Shown: positions 43,296 to 52,663 of the stretch, one piece after another
Layout of the letters: each line of letters begins with the position of its first letter
How positions within the stretch are numbered: the stretch's first letter is position 1
Source of the DNA: Calditrichales bacterium MX18-03
Lineage (GTDB): Bacteria; Bacillota; Clostridia; Lutisporales; Lutisporaceae
Length of the DNA stretch: 64,000 nt
Assembly (NCBI GenBank): GCA_021083345.1
Contig: JAJGRE010000004.1
Span: forward strand, 1 to 64,000
Reading direction: 5' to 3'
Position numbers and translations under genes: made by a program
Notes under the pieces: generated by a model
The model's database searches: none
Seen by the model: the letters and a program-made list of their open reading frames with translations, nothing else
Told to the model about the DNA's origin: nothing

Positions 43296-45230
43296 TTAGT
43301 ACTTTCTTGCCTTCTCAATATTGCTCTTCATTTCATGATAGGCTGCCATGCCCTTTTCACAGGCGGACAACTCGGCAACCCCTGCACGCCACCAGGACTC
43401 GTAGCCGTTGGTCATGGTTTTGGGCAGTACTTTTATGTCGATCAAGGTGGATACGGTTTGCTTTCTGGAATCCTCCACGGCAGCTTTCAGCTCCGCTTCA
43501 TTCCGTACAGTGTAGGCTTTGCAGCCGTAGCTTTCGGCATTCTTGGCAAAATCGATGGGTACCAGCGTGCCGTCCAGCTTGCCGGACTCAGGGTTGCGGA
43601 AACGGAATTCTGTACCGAAGCTTCCCATTCCATTGCCCATCTGGAGGTTGTTGATGCAGCCGAAGGCCATGTTGTCAAACAGCACCACATTGATTTTCTG
43701 CCGCTCTTGTATAGAGGTAACCAGCTCTGAATGGAGCATCATGTAGGATCCGTCCCCTACCATGGAATAGACCTCCTTATCCGGTCTGGCCAGTTTCGCA
43801 CCCAGGGCGGCACTGACTTCGTAGCCCATGCAGGAGTAGCCGTATTCCATATGGTAGGTGTTGGGCCTCTTTGCCCGCCAGACCCTCTGCATGTCGCCCG
43901 GCAAGCTTCCGGATGCCCCTACTACGATGGCGTCCTCATCCAGCATTTCATCCAATATACCCAAAGCTCTGGTCTGCGTGAGGCAGGACCCGGTCTGCTT
44001 GTAGAATTCTTCCAATACGTGGTCGATATGGCCTGCCACCTCCGGCTTGAAGCCTTCGCCGGTATATTCCAGCGTGTACAGGCGCTGCAGCTCGTTTGAC
44101 CACTTCTCCCTGGCAGCCTTGATCTCGGTTATATAGCCCGACTTGTAGCCAACCTGGTCCAGCGCTTCCATCAGCGCTTCCAGCGCAGCCTTTGCATCCG
44201 CAACCACTTTCACCGCATCCAACTTGTATGCGTCGAACTCAGCGACGTTGATATTGATAAACTCTACCTCCGGATTCTGGAACAGCCACTTGGAAGCAGT
44301 TGTAAAGTCGGTATACCGGGTGCCTATGCCGATGACCAGATCCGCATCTTTTGCAATAATGTTGGCTGAAAGGTTGCCGGTGGTGCCGATACCGCCCAGA
44401 TTGAGCTCATGGCTCCATTCAATGGCGCTTTTTCCTGCCTGAGTCTCGCCAAAGGGGATATTGTATTTTTCGGCGAAGCGCTTGAAGGCTTCTGCTGCTT
44501 CGGAGTACCTTACGCCGCCGCCGCAAATCAGCAAGGGCTTTTTCTTTGTTTTGATCAGCCTTACCGCGTCCTTGATCATTTCTTTTGTTGCCGGCCTTCT
44601 TTCGATACGGTGCACCCGCTTCTTGAAAAAGTCCGCTGGATAGTCATAAGCCTCTCCTTCCACATCCTGCGGTAATGCGATGGTGACGGCTCCCGTATCG
44701 GCGGGATCGGTCAATACACGCATGGCATGGATCATGGCTGTCATCAGCTGCTCAGGACGATTCACTCGGTCCCAATACCGGCTGACGGCACGGAAGGCAT
44801 CGTTGGTGGTAACGGTGTAGTCATGGAAGCTGTCAATCTGCTGCAGTACGGGATCCGGCTGTCTGGATGCATAGGTGTCTCCAGGCAGGATCAGCACCGG
44901 AATGCGGTTGGCGCTTGCTGTTGCAGCAGCCGTTACCATATTGGCCGCACCGGGGCCCACGGAAGAGGTGCAGGCATAAATCTGCTTCCGGTGCATTTGT
45001 TTGGCATAGCCGATAGCCGTATGGGCCATCCCTTGCTCATTCCGCCCCTGATGCACCACAAGGTCTCCTGCATCCTGCTCCAGTGCTTGACCTAGTCCCA
45101 ACACATTCCCGTGGCCGAAAATAGTAAAGACCCCCTTGACGAACTTGTTTTCCTTACCGTCAAACTCTATATACTGGTTATCCAGAAACTTAACCAGTGC
45201 TTGTGCCATGGTCAGTCTTATCGTCTTCAT
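43296..45230 (-). CDS. iolD: 3D-trihydroxycyclohexane-1,2-dione hydrolase IolD
   Basis: Thiamine-diphosphate enzyme that opens the cyclohexanedione ring to 5-deoxy-glucuronate. 644 residues, normal for the family: the pyrimidine-binding domain with [15 protein letters not shown], the central domain, and the diphosphate-binding domain with the motif from [10 protein letters not shown] to the [12 protein letters not shown] stretch. The ATG follows GAGGGG; the frame is open for another 67 codons upstream without a start site. It lies between iolB and iolE. Confidence 0.92.
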   Translation of the reverse strand: MKTIRLTMAQALVKFLDNQYIEFDGKENKFVKGVFTIFGHGNVLGLGQALEQDAGDLVVHQGRNEQGMAHTAIGYAKQMHRKQIYACTSSVGPGAANMVTAAATASANRIPVLILPGDTYASRQPDPVLQQIDSFHDYTVTTNDAFRAVSRYWDRVNRPEQLMTAMIHAMRVLTDPADTGAVTIALPQDVEGEAYDYPADFFKKRVHRIERRPATKEMIKDAVRLIKTKKKPLLICGGGVRYSEAAEAFKRFAEKYNIPFGETQAGKSAIEWSHELNLGGIGTTGNLSANIIAKDADLVIGIGTRYTDFTTASKWLFQNPEVEFININVAEFDAYKLDAVKVVADAKAALEALMEALDQVGYKSGYITEIKAAREKWSNELQRLYTLEYTGEGFKPEVAGHIDHVLEEFYKQTGSCLTQTRALGILDEMLDEDAIVVGASGSLPGDMQRVWRAKRPNTYHMEYGYSCMGYEVSAALGAKLARPDKEVYSMVGDGSYMMLHSELVTSIQERQKINVVLFDNMAFGCINNLQMGNGMGSFGTEFRFRNPESGKLDGTLVPIDFAKNAESYGCKAYTVRNEAELKAAVEDSRKQTVSTLIDIKVLPKTMTNGYESWWRAGVAELSACEKGMAAYHEMKSNIEKARKY

Positions 45231-45309
45231 TTTTATCCCCTCTTTATTCTTTATAAAGTTTATCCTCAAACAGCCGCCAAAGAGAAGCTTTTTGAGGATG
45301 ATCTGCTCT

Positions 45310-46101
45310 TTATTTATCAGGCCAGATCCTGGCATTCGGTTCTGCAACCCATAGATGCTCGGGCAGGAATGTCGGTACGATATAGGGGTTGCCTTCCAAG
45401 TGCCGTATGACCCACAAATAGTACATGGCATATCCCGGCGCTGTCGCCTGCGGATGTGTCAGCCCATCCCCAATCAGAACCGTATCGTTATGTCTGACCT
45501 TCAGCACCTCTTCGCCCAATTCCGCGTATCCGAAGCCCATTTCCGGATTGAACCTGTAGAAATATATTTCCGGCTGAGGATGATGATGCGGCGGATAGCT
45601 GGACCATTTTCCCGGATGGTCGATGACTTCTCCCAGAACCAGATTGGCATCCGGTGCATTGGATTTGTCAAAAATCGTCCTGACAGTCCTGGTCGACGTC
45701 TCCTTCATGGTTCCCTGGCCTCTCTGCTCGCTTCTGCATTCCTCCTGGGTATACAGTCTGGGGGCAAAAACCTTATCGTTTGTGGTAGCTTGCACGATAA
45801 CTTCCGACACCTCTGCAAGTCCTGTAATCCTTACCTCAATATCGTTGGGCACGTGCAGGCACCATGGGTTTTCATCAAAACAGGACTCCCTTTTTGCCTG
45901 TACTGCATTGCCTTCCCATTCCAGGAGCACCTCGCCCTGTAGCAAGAGGTATGCCCTCTCCTTATGCCCGCTGTCTTCCATTTTCTGGCCTTTGCCCAGC
46001 CGGAGCATTCCGAAATCCATCATCATATCGCTATGCTTGCCGGCTTGCTCGGTAATGCTGGTGTAGCCGCAGTCAAAGCCTTTTTCCTGTCTGATTCGCA
46101 T
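45310..46101 (-). CDS. iolB: 5-deoxy-glucuronate isomerase IolB
   Basis: Isomerises 5-deoxy-glucuronate to 2-deoxy-5-keto-gluconate. 263 residues, double cupin. Zinc ligands are in [18 protein letters not shown], and [20 protein letters not shown] is typical. The ATG follows AGGAG by nine bases. It lies between iolI and iolD; the next enzymes, kinase IolC and aldolase IolJ, are not in the window. Confidence 0.92.
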   Translation of the reverse strand: MRIRQEKGFDCGYTSITEQAGKHSDMMMDFGMLRLGKGQKMEDSGHKERAYLLLQGEVLLEWEGNAVQAKRESCFDENPWCLHVPNDIEVRITGLAEVSEVIVQATTNDKVFAPRLYTQEECRSEQRGQGTMKETSTRTVRTIFDKSNAPDANLVLGEVIDHPGKWSSYPPHHHPQPEIYFYRFNPEMGFGYAELGEEVLKVRHNDTVLIGDGLTHPQATAPGYAMYYLWVIRHLEGNPYIVPTFLPEHLWVAEPNARIWPDK

Positions 46102-46141
46102 TCCTACCAACTCCTATACAAAAATCTGCTTCAGACATATT

Positions 46142-46978
46142 TTACTCTATTTCAAAATATTTTCCTACAACTGCCTCTGTTTTTTCCTTGCCTACCTGAA
46201 TGGTCTTTTCAATGTCCCAATCCCAATACTCCGGTCTGAAAAGCTCTACCGACACCATTTCACTATAGCCGATTTCCTTCAGCGCGGACAGGATCCCATC
46301 CAAGTCCACTGCACCCTCTCCAGGCCACAAACGCTTATCATCCCTTGCTGCCCCCACCGGCAGGTCTTCGGAGTCATCGATGTGGAAGATAAATATCTTA
46401 CCGGCATCCGCTTTCTTAAGGTCCTCCAGGCATGACCCCATGGCATGGAAATGGAAGCAGTCCAGGACCATTCCTACGTTTTCCCTATCTACAGCCTTGA
46501 TGATGTCATAGGTCTGTCCGAAAGTGTTGACGGAGCAGTTGGGATAGCCTACAAATTCGTAAGCAAGCTTGACGCCGTACTTCTCAGCAATGTCGGCCAA
46601 TTCGTTTAATACTCTGACAGACTCATTCTTAATTTCCGTCTTTGTATAGCCGCCGATGTCAAAGGTGGGAACAACAACAATCTTCTTGCAGCCGATCTTT
46701 TCGCCAGCTTCGCAGAGGAAAACCAGATCGTCCTTGATCTGCTTGTAGCCCGCTTCATCTCTAAAGGTGATGAACTCAAGGGCATTAAAAGCATAGGGTT
46801 TGATTCTACTTTTTGCAAAGAATGCTGCAAGATCCTCCATCGTATTGGTTTTCAGGTAGTCTCTCAGCTTATCCAGGCGGATCTCGATGAGTTCATAGCC
46901 GTGTTTTTCGCAGAGCACCAGATCCATTGCCAAAGTAGAGTTCTTCATGGTTGTTGCCTGATTAAAGCATACTTTCAT
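46142..46978 (-). CDS. iolI: inosose isomerase-like protein IolI
   Basis: 278 residues, the same length as Bacillus IolI, a TIM barrel of the sugar isomerase/epimerase family. Metal ligands are in LAYEFVGYPNCSV, MVLDCFHFHAMG, FHIDDSED and SVELFRPEYW. IolI interconverts inososes, allowing D-chiro-inositol use. GGAGG precedes the ATG. It lies second in the operon after iolG, behind a strong intercistronic hairpin. Confidence 0.85.
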   Translation of the reverse strand: MKVCFNQATTMKNSTLAMDLVLCEKHGYELIEIRLDKLRDYLKTNTMEDLAAFFAKSRIKPYAFNALEFITFRDEAGYKQIKDDLVFLCEAGEKIGCKKIVVVPTFDIGGYTKTEIKNESVRVLNELADIAEKYGVKLAYEFVGYPNCSVNTFGQTYDIIKAVDRENVGMVLDCFHFHAMGSCLEDLKKADAGKIFIFHIDDSEDLPVGAARDDKRLWPGEGAVDLDGILSALKEIGYSEMVSVELFRPEYWDWDIEKTIQVGKEKTEAVVGKYFEIE

Positions 46979-47008
46979 TTTTATTCCTCCAATTTTATAA
47001 AGACTCAT

Positions 47009-47036
47009 GGAGTAGTGCGGCAAGCCACACTACTCC
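47009..47036 (-). other. strong hairpin between iolG and iolI
   Basis: GGAGTAGTG and CACTACTCC pair over nine bases and the inner TGGC/GCCG bases extend the stem. No T tract follows, so it looks like an RNA processing or stability element that sets the ratio of iolG to downstream messages rather than a terminator. Confidence 0.5.
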
Positions 47037-47068
47037 TCTATGGGTCATCTGTTCTTTCTTCAGGTCTC

Positions 47069-48082
47069 TTATTCTACTTCACTCAGCTTGACCGGTCTGC
47101 CTTCTTTCCAGGACTTGATCGCTGCGAGACCGATCAGTACCGGCTTCAAGCCGTCTATTGCCGTAACCGGCGTCTCGGTATTGTTGGCAATAGCGCTGAA
47201 GAAATCCTTCATCTCATCCACAAAGGATTGCTTATACCTTTCCAGGAAGAAGTACAGCGGCTTATCGCTCATGACGCCGTCAACGGTACTAAGGACCGTA
47301 TTTGTGGGTGTATCGTTGGAAGCTGCTGCGCTTCCCTTGGAGCCGAAAACTTCCACTCTCTGGTCATAGCCGTATGCAGCTTTTCTGCTGTTGTCGATAA
47401 CGCCTAACGCACCATTTGCAAACTTCAATGTAATGATGGCCGTATCCACATCGCCGGCTTCACCGATTGCCGGGTCTACCAGAACAGCCGCCTGAACATA
47501 GACCTCTTCTACTTCGCTGCCGGACTGGTATCTTGCCATGTCAAAATCATGGATGGTCATGTCCATGAAGATGCCCCCTGATACCTTGACATATTCAGCT
47601 GGTGGCGGTGCTGGGTCCCTGGAGGTAATCTTGATGATATGGGGTTCGCCGATTTTGCCTTCCAGTACCAAATCCCTGACTTTTTTGAAATTGTGATCAA
47701 AACGTCTGTTGAAACCAACCTGAAGCTTGACGCCTGCTTTCTCAACTGCATTGATGGCTGCTTTGATTTTCTCAATATTGAGATCGATGGGCTTTTCACA
47801 GAAAATGTGCTTGCCTGCATTAGCCGCTTCAACTGTGATCTGAGCATGAGTATTGGTGGAGGAACATATAAGTACTGCCTCAATTTCCGGATCGTTGAGG
47901 ATGTCATGATAGTCCGTGTAGACATTCTCTATGCCCAAGCTGTGCGCCCATTCCCTGGCGCTGTCGGCGTAAATGTCGGCTACAGCCTTGATTTCAGCCT
48001 GCGGGATGTTGTAGGCGATGTTTTCGGCGTGTAATTTGCCGATTCTGCCTGTACCGATTATACCAACTTTGATCTTCTTCAT
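47069..48082 (-). CDS. iolG: inositol 2-dehydrogenase IolG
   Basis: Oxidises myo-inositol to 2-keto-myo-inositol with NAD. 337 residues: Rossmann start KVGIIGTGRIGKLHAENIA, EKPIDLN with the conserved lysine, GFNRRFDHNF, and GGIFMDMTIHDFDMARYQ with the catalytic Asp-His pair. First gene of the iol operon; a perfect LacI-type operator lies 25 bases before its start codon. Confidence 0.9.
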   Translation of the reverse strand: MKKIKVGIIGTGRIGKLHAENIAYNIPQAEIKAVADIYADSAREWAHSLGIENVYTDYHDILNDPEIEAVLICSSTNTHAQITVEAANAGKHIFCEKPIDLNIEKIKAAINAVEKAGVKLQVGFNRRFDHNFKKVRDLVLEGKIGEPHIIKITSRDPAPPPAEYVKVSGGIFMDMTIHDFDMARYQSGSEVEEVYVQAAVLVDPAIGEAGDVDTAIITLKFANGALGVIDNSRKAAYGYDQRVEVFGSKGSAAASNDTPTNTVLSTVDGVMSDKPLYFFLERYKQSFVDEMKDFFSAIANNTETPVTAIDGLKPVLIGLAAIKSWKEGRPVKLSEVE

Positions 48083-48106
48083 TATAAACTCCCCTTTACA
48101 TGTATT

Positions 48107-48118
48107 GTAAACGTTTAC
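48107..48118. promoter_or_regulatory. LacI-type operator GTAAACGTTTAC
   Basis: Perfect 12-bp palindrome between the importer permease gene and iolG, placed where it would block the iol operon promoter or its start. The best-conserved of the five sites. Confidence 0.75.
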
Positions 48119-48173
48119 GCGGTTTCACTTTTATTTAGTTTGTCTATTAGATTCTGTTTGGGTTGCCAAGTTC

Positions 48174-49175
48174 CTATTTAGAACGGTTCTTTCTTTCATC
48201 CAACAGAACGGCACCTACAATGATGGCACCCTTTACTATGGGCTGCCAATAGGGATTGATGCCCAGAAGGTCAAAGCCATTGTTCAGGACCCCGATGATC
48301 AGAGCACCGACGATGGTTCCGGGAATGGTTCCGATTCCGCCGTTCAAGCTTGTTCCCCCGATAACAGCAGAGGCAATGGCATCCAATTCGAAGCCCTGTC
48401 CCGCACCCGGCTGACCGGAGCTGATTCTTGAGGTCATGATGATGCTTGCCAGTGCAGACAATAATCCCGCATAAGTAAAGAGCATGATTTTGACCTTGTC
48501 GACATTGACACCGGATACGACTGCAGCATTCTCATTGCCGCCTATTGCATAAATGTACTTTCCGAATTTAGTGCTGCTTAAAAGAATATGAGTCAAGATA
48601 ATAACGCCGATCAATATCAGGATAGGCACCGGCACATTGAGAAAATGACCGCCGCCGATGTACTCAAATTCCTTTGAGAAATCACCGATGGGCTTACCGT
48701 CGCTGATGAGGAGCGCTGCGCCTCTGGCTGCCGTCATCATACCCAAAGTTGCAATAAACGGCGGAATCTTGCCCTTTGCGACGATGGTTCCGCTGATCAT
48801 TCCTGTAAAAGAGCCGATTGCAAGGCCTACAAGAACCGGAACAAAGACAGGATAGGTGTTGGGATGTGCAAACTTGGCTGTCATGACGGAAACAAGTGCG
48901 ATAACAGAGCCGGAAGCCAAGTCAATACCACCTGTTATGATGACCATGGTGACACCCATCGCAACGATGGCGATGATGGATATTTGTCTGACAACGATGG
49001 TCAGGTTTCTGATCTTCAAGAATGACGGGGAAAGCATTGACAGGACAATACACATGGCAATGAATATCAGAAATATTCCATACTTCCTGATGATATTCAT
49101 AGCCAGGTCCTTGTATTTTTTCTGTGCTTGCGCCCCTAAGGCTTTGTTCTCCTGCACTGACTTATTAACGTCCAT
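48174..49175 (-). CDS. sugar/inositol ABC importer permease (RbsC family)
   Basis: 333 residues, about ten helices, of the RbsC/AraH/IatP family: [21 protein letters not shown], a typical coupling segment near [18 protein letters not shown], and [19 protein letters not shown]. It follows the ATPase gene by 64 bases. Standing upstream of the iol operon, it most probably imports inositol. The ATG after GGGAGG is the start; an earlier in-frame codon lies before that site. Confidence 0.9.
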   Translation of the reverse strand: MDVNKSVQENKALGAQAQKKYKDLAMNIIRKYGIFLIFIAMCIVLSMLSPSFLKIRNLTIVVRQISIIAIVAMGVTMVIITGGIDLASGSVIALVSVMTAKFAHPNTYPVFVPVLVGLAIGSFTGMISGTIVAKGKIPPFIATLGMMTAARGAALLISDGKPIGDFSKEFEYIGGGHFLNVPVPILILIGVIILTHILLSSTKFGKYIYAIGGNENAAVVSGVNVDKVKIMLFTYAGLLSALASIIMTSRISSGQPGAGQGFELDAIASAVIGGTSLNGGIGTIPGTIVGALIIGVLNNGFDLLGINPYWQPIVKGAIIVGAVLLDERKNRSK

Positions 49176-49239
49176 ACTTTTTTCCTCCCGATACAACTGA
49201 TTTTTTACTGTTCAACCATTGCCTCCCGCAAGGCGCTCA

Positions 49240-50736
49240 CTAGTTGACCATTCCGGTTGCGTATTTCATGATCTTCTCCTGGGTGGCTTCTTCTCTATCC
49301 AATATGCCAATTTGTTTTCCCTCGCTCATAACGAGAATCCTGTCGCTCATTCCCATGATTTCCGGCAGCTCTGACGATATCATAATGATTGCCTTCCCTT
49401 GTGCCGCCAAACCTGACATCAGCTTGTGAATCTCCGCCTTGGCACCGACATCGATTCCCCTTGTCGGTTCATCCAGTATCAGGATGTCCGGATGGGTCAG
49501 CAGCCATCTGGAAATAAGCACCTTCTGCTGGTTGCCGCCGCTGAGGAATTTGATCCGCTGGTCCATGCTGGGTGTCTTGATGTCCAGCTTGCCCTTCTCA
49601 TTTTCGCAGGTTCTGTTGATCCCCCGCTTGTCGAGCAGGAATCCCTTTGCATAATCATTGATGCTTGCCATAACCATATTATCTCGAACCGGTAGAACCA
49701 GGAAACAGCCGGTTAATTTTCTATCTTCTGTCAATAAAGCCATCTTGTGTTTGATGGAATCTCTGGGAGACTTGATTTTTACCTGCTTGCCGTTGATATA
49801 AATCTCACCGGATGTTGCTTTTGTGATTCCGAACAAGCACTCCATCACTTCCGTCCTACCTGCTCCCATCAAGCCTGATATACCGAGTATTTCGCCTTTT
49901 CTCAAATCAAAACTCACATTCTCGAACTCGCCTTCCCTGGAAAGACCCTTTACGGACAGAATAACGTCACCGATTTCGGCCGGCTGCTTGAAAAATACAT
50001 TCTTCAGTTCTCTGCCGACCATCATTTCAATCAGCTTATCCTTTGTCATATTGGCCGATGCTTCCGTGCCTACGAATTTTCCATCTCTGAATACAGTTAC
50101 ATCATCTGCTATCTTAAATACTTCATCCATCTTATGGGTTATATAGATGATGGATACCCCTGTTGCTTTGAGACCCCTAATAATCTTGAAAAGATGCTCT
50201 ACTTCTTTGTCAGTAATGGCTGAGGTGGGTTCGTCCATGATGATCAAATCCGCGTTAAAGGAGATGGCCTTCGCTATTTCTACCATCTGCATATTGGCGA
50301 TGCTAAGATCCTTCATCTTTGCCCTGGGATTGATTTTAATCTCCAACCGCTCCAGGAGTTCCCTTGTGTTGTTTTCCATTTCCTTCATTTTGACCAGACC
50401 GCTCTTATATAAAGGCTCCCTGCCCAGGTAGACATTTTCCGCCACAGTCATATAGGGTACATTGGTCAACTCCTGGTGAATCATGGATATGCCGCTTTGC
50501 AGTGCCTGATGGATATTCTGCACCTCCAGCTTTTCGCCTTTGAAGGTGATGGTGCCGCTGTCCGGTCGGTATATCCCGAGCAACACCTTCATCAAAGTAG
50601 ACTTCCCTGCACCGTTTTCTCCCATCAGGGCATGTACGGTACCTTTTCCTACTTTCAGCTGCACATTATCCAAAGCCTGCACACCGGGGAACGCCTTAGA
50701 AACATTTTCAATGACCAAAATGTTTTCTCTTTCCAT
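49240..50736 (-). CDS. sugar/inositol ABC importer ATPase (RbsA family, two ATPase domains)
   Basis: 498 residues with two ABC domains in tandem. The first has [32 protein letters not shown] and [11 protein letters not shown]; the second has the shortened P-loop [31 protein letters not shown] and [14 protein letters not shown]. This double layout is that of RbsA/MglA/IatA. GAGGT lies seven bases before the ATG. It powers the neighbouring permease. Confidence 0.92.
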   Translation of the reverse strand: MERENILVIENVSKAFPGVQALDNVQLKVGKGTVHALMGENGAGKSTLMKVLLGIYRPDSGTITFKGEKLEVQNIHQALQSGISMIHQELTNVPYMTVAENVYLGREPLYKSGLVKMKEMENNTRELLERLEIKINPRAKMKDLSIANMQMVEIAKAISFNADLIIMDEPTSAITDKEVEHLFKIIRGLKATGVSIIYITHKMDEVFKIADDVTVFRDGKFVGTEASANMTKDKLIEMMVGRELKNVFFKQPAEIGDVILSVKGLSREGEFENVSFDLRKGEILGISGLMGAGRTEVMECLFGITKATSGEIYINGKQVKIKSPRDSIKHKMALLTEDRKLTGCFLVLPVRDNMVMASINDYAKGFLLDKRGINRTCENEKGKLDIKTPSMDQRIKFLSGGNQQKVLISRWLLTHPDILILDEPTRGIDVGAKAEIHKLMSGLAAQGKAIIMISSELPEIMGMSDRILVMSEGKQIGILDREEATQEKIMKYATGMVN

Positions 50737-50757
50737 TGTCACTACCTCATCTTTTAT

Positions 50758-50788
50758 AAAGGATACCGACAGACTGTCGGTATCCTTT
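50758..50788 (-). other. hairpin between binding-protein and ATPase genes
   Basis: AAAGGATACCGACAG and CTGTCGGTATCCTTT pair perfectly over 15 bases. No long T tract follows. As in many importer operons, it probably stabilises the binding-protein message and lowers readthrough into the ATPase gene. Confidence 0.65.
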
Positions 50789-50841
50789 ATGCAAATTTTA
50801 TCGATTTACTTTATTGAAAATGATCCCTTTTTCTAATTCTA

Positions 50842-51822
50842 TTATTGCCACTTAGCAATGTATTTGTCAACATCTTCCGGTTTTACCAATTCGTAAGGAA
50901 TCCAAACGATAGGCTCAACCTTTTCACCCTTTGCTGCAGCAACAGCTGTCTTGATTGCGCCAACACCCTGGCCAGCTGCATCTTGGAATACTGTTACATT
51001 GAGCTTGCCGGCCTTCATGTATTCAAGTGCGTCGGGAGTCGCATCTACACCACCAACAAGGATTGTACCGAGCTTACCAGCAGCTTCGATAGCCTTCAAT
51101 GCGCCGATTGCCATTTCGTCGTTGTTGGAAGCAACTGCGTCGATCTTAAGGTCGGACTGCAGCCAGTTCTCCATGATGGACATACCCTTGTCTCTCTGCC
51201 ACATGCCGATCTGTTCTGCAACGATCTTGATATCCGGGTACTTCTTTATAACTTCTTTGAAGCCTTCTGTTCTTTTGATAGCTGCTTCGTTTCCGGGGTC
51301 ACCAACGAGTATTGCTACATTTCCCTTGCCGCCCATTTTCTCAGCCAAGTATTCCATTTCCATGATACCGGCTTTTATGGACTCAGATCCTACATAGGAA
51401 GTAGCTTCATCCTGGTTCTTGAAAAGCCTGTTTACGCTGATGAGCGGAACACCGGCTTCTTTAGCAGCTTTTGTCATCGGCTCAGTTGCGTCAGTGTTTA
51501 CGGGATTAACGACGATGGCATTGCAGCCCTGTGCGATGAAGGTCTCAACCTGACCCAACTGCGTATTTACGTCAGCTTTACCGTCAACATAGATGACTTC
51601 TACATCGGTCAAGCCCTTGGAATATTCCTGCATAGAATCCAACATGTAGGACAGCCACTTGTCGTTGAACTGTGACATTGCTACACCGATCTTGAGCTTT
51701 TCAGGTGCTTTTGTGGGTTCAGCTGCCGGAGTTGCTGCCGGTTCTGCCGCCTTCGGTGCACAGCCTGCGAAGAGTGAAGCGCACATTACCAGTACCAATG
51801 CTACTGCTAGAAGTTTTTTCAT
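50842..51822 (-). CDS. sugar/inositol-binding lipoprotein of the ABC importer
   Basis: 326 residues: lipoprotein signal with lipobox FAGC (Cys about 20), a Pro/Ala/Glu linker, and a type I binding fold of the RbsB/IbpA group (LKIGVAMSQFNDKWLSYML, GCNAIVVNPVNTDA, GNVAILVGDPGN, ASNNDEMAIGALKAIE, VGGVDATPDALEYMKAG). AGGGGG precedes the ATG. Inositol as ligand is inferred from the adjoining iol operon. Confidence 0.9.
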   Translation of the reverse strand: MKKLLAVALVLVMCASLFAGCAPKAAEPAATPAAEPTKAPEKLKIGVAMSQFNDKWLSYMLDSMQEYSKGLTDVEVIYVDGKADVNTQLGQVETFIAQGCNAIVVNPVNTDATEPMTKAAKEAGVPLISVNRLFKNQDEATSYVGSESIKAGIMEMEYLAEKMGGKGNVAILVGDPGNEAAIKRTEGFKEVIKKYPDIKIVAEQIGMWQRDKGMSIMENWLQSDLKIDAVASNNDEMAIGALKAIEAAGKLGTILVGGVDATPDALEYMKAGKLNVTVFQDAAGQGVGAIKTAVAAAKGEKVEPIVWIPYELVKPEDVDKYIAKWQ

Positions 51823-51967
51823 TTAGTTTTCCCCCTTATTTTTATTGATTATATAAGCTCACACTCCGTTCCCTTTCGGAGGCGAGGTTATAACGGATCC
51901 TTCTTTTCTTGATAAGGGTCTGTCGAAGCTTTTCACTGCAGGGTGGATTCGGCCGGTTGGCCGATAT

Positions 51968-51997
51968 ATAGTACAGATTAACATAATATGCATTCAA
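51968..51997 (-). promoter_or_regulatory. promoter of the importer operon
   Basis: On the minus strand TTGAAT (51997-51992) and TACTAT (51973-51968) are 18 bases apart, which would give a leader of about 140 bases. Other promoters further upstream are possible. Confidence 0.55.
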
Positions 51998-52071
51998 ATG
52001 AAACCACATTGCCAAGGCTGGCTAAAATTGAACTTCTGTGAAAGGAGCTAATCGCTGCCTGACAGCGCATC

Positions 52072-52083
52072 GTAAACGTTAGT
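52072..52083. promoter_or_regulatory. LacI-type operator GTAAACGTTAGT (imperfect)
   Basis: Matches the conserved AAACGTT core and left half of the perfect site at 48107; the right half differs. About 110 bp upstream of the predicted start of transcription. Confidence 0.45.
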
Positions 52084-52163
52084 AATCATTGCCGTGCCTG
52101 TGTCAAACAAGCTGTTGGACGGCAATCGGCTGCACTCCGCATGCAGTCCGGCATGATGGACCC

Positions 52164-52232
52164 CTTTTCAATTCCGCACAGCTACTGGGTTTCCACCCTC
52201 TTGGGATGGGTTTGGCGGCTCCAATTGAAAAG
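52164..52232 (-). ncRNA. candidate structured leader RNA or recognition element
   Basis: A closing stem CTTTTCAATT/AATTGAAAAG (ten bp, perfect) encloses GC-rich sequence that can form CCGC/GCGG and CCA-U-CCC-AAGA-GGG-UGG with a bulged U. It resembles a riboswitch-like fold in outline, but I could not match it to a known class. It would be transcribed only if a promoter near 52260 is used; otherwise it may be a DNA element. Confidence 0.3.
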
Positions 52233-52246
52233 ACATGATTTATTAT

Positions 52247-52258
52247 GGAAACGTTTAC
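52247..52258. promoter_or_regulatory. LacI-type operator GGAAACGTTTAC
   Basis: Matches the perfect site at 48107 in 11 of 12 positions. It lies just upstream of the candidate structured segment. Confidence 0.6.
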
Positions 52259-52507
52259 GTTAATAGCTTAACTCCATACTACATCAATCGCTCCCCCTCT
52301 GTCAATACACAGCAGGTCAATAACATTGATAACTTATTGTCAATAGTCAAGTAAATTTCCTGTAACATTTACGACTTTTTTATGAGAGATCAGCTAAAAT
52401 CAATGGTTAATACGCTCTTTTTTTCAGAATATATTGTCATTTTTATGCTTTGGGACAGCCATTTTTACCTCAATCAACTGTTTTTGCTGTGCAATGTGAC
52501 AAAAATT

Positions 52508-52519
52508 GCAAACGTTTGT
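52508..52519. promoter_or_regulatory. LacI-type operator GCAAACGTTTGT
   Basis: Palindromic except for the last base, same AAACGTTT core. It is the farthest upstream of the importer sites, about 85 bases from the terminator of the RACE gene, and may act through looping with the others. Confidence 0.6.
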
Positions 52520-52604
52520 GAATTTATTGTTTAACTTCATAAAGCCTTGAAATTACTTGTTTCTCTGATTCTCAAGCCTACTTTACCTTATTTGATGAAT
52601 AAAA

Positions 52605-52651
52605 AATACTGCTGCATAAAACTGTCTTCCTGCGTTCTATGCAGCAGTATT
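52605..52651 (-). terminator. terminator after the RACE gene
   Basis: AATACTGCTGCATA and TATGCAGCAGTATT form a 14-bp stem with a 19-base loop, followed on the minus strand by TTTTATTCATC. It begins 13 bases after the stop codon. Confidence 0.75.
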
Positions 52652-52663
52652 AATCCTTTTGTG

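Larger units (their letters stand above)
51823..52663 (-). other. long regulatory region of the importer operon
   Basis: About 840 bases without a gene. It holds a promoter near 51980, three LacI-type operators, inverted repeats ATTGCCGT/ACGGCAAT (52088-52095 and 52119-52126), a structured 69-base segment, and the terminator of the RACE gene at its right end. Short open frames here have no ribosome binding site or family match. Confidence 0.6.

Noticed and set aside
45231-45431. 67-codon upstream extension of iolD
   Set aside because: It overlaps iolB and lacks a start site; GAGGGG before the ATG at 45230 is clear.
52164-52232. Cyclic-di-GMP riboswitch
   Set aside because: An AAACC stretch and an inner hairpin recall the class, but the conserved bases of the second half and the receptor loop are missing.
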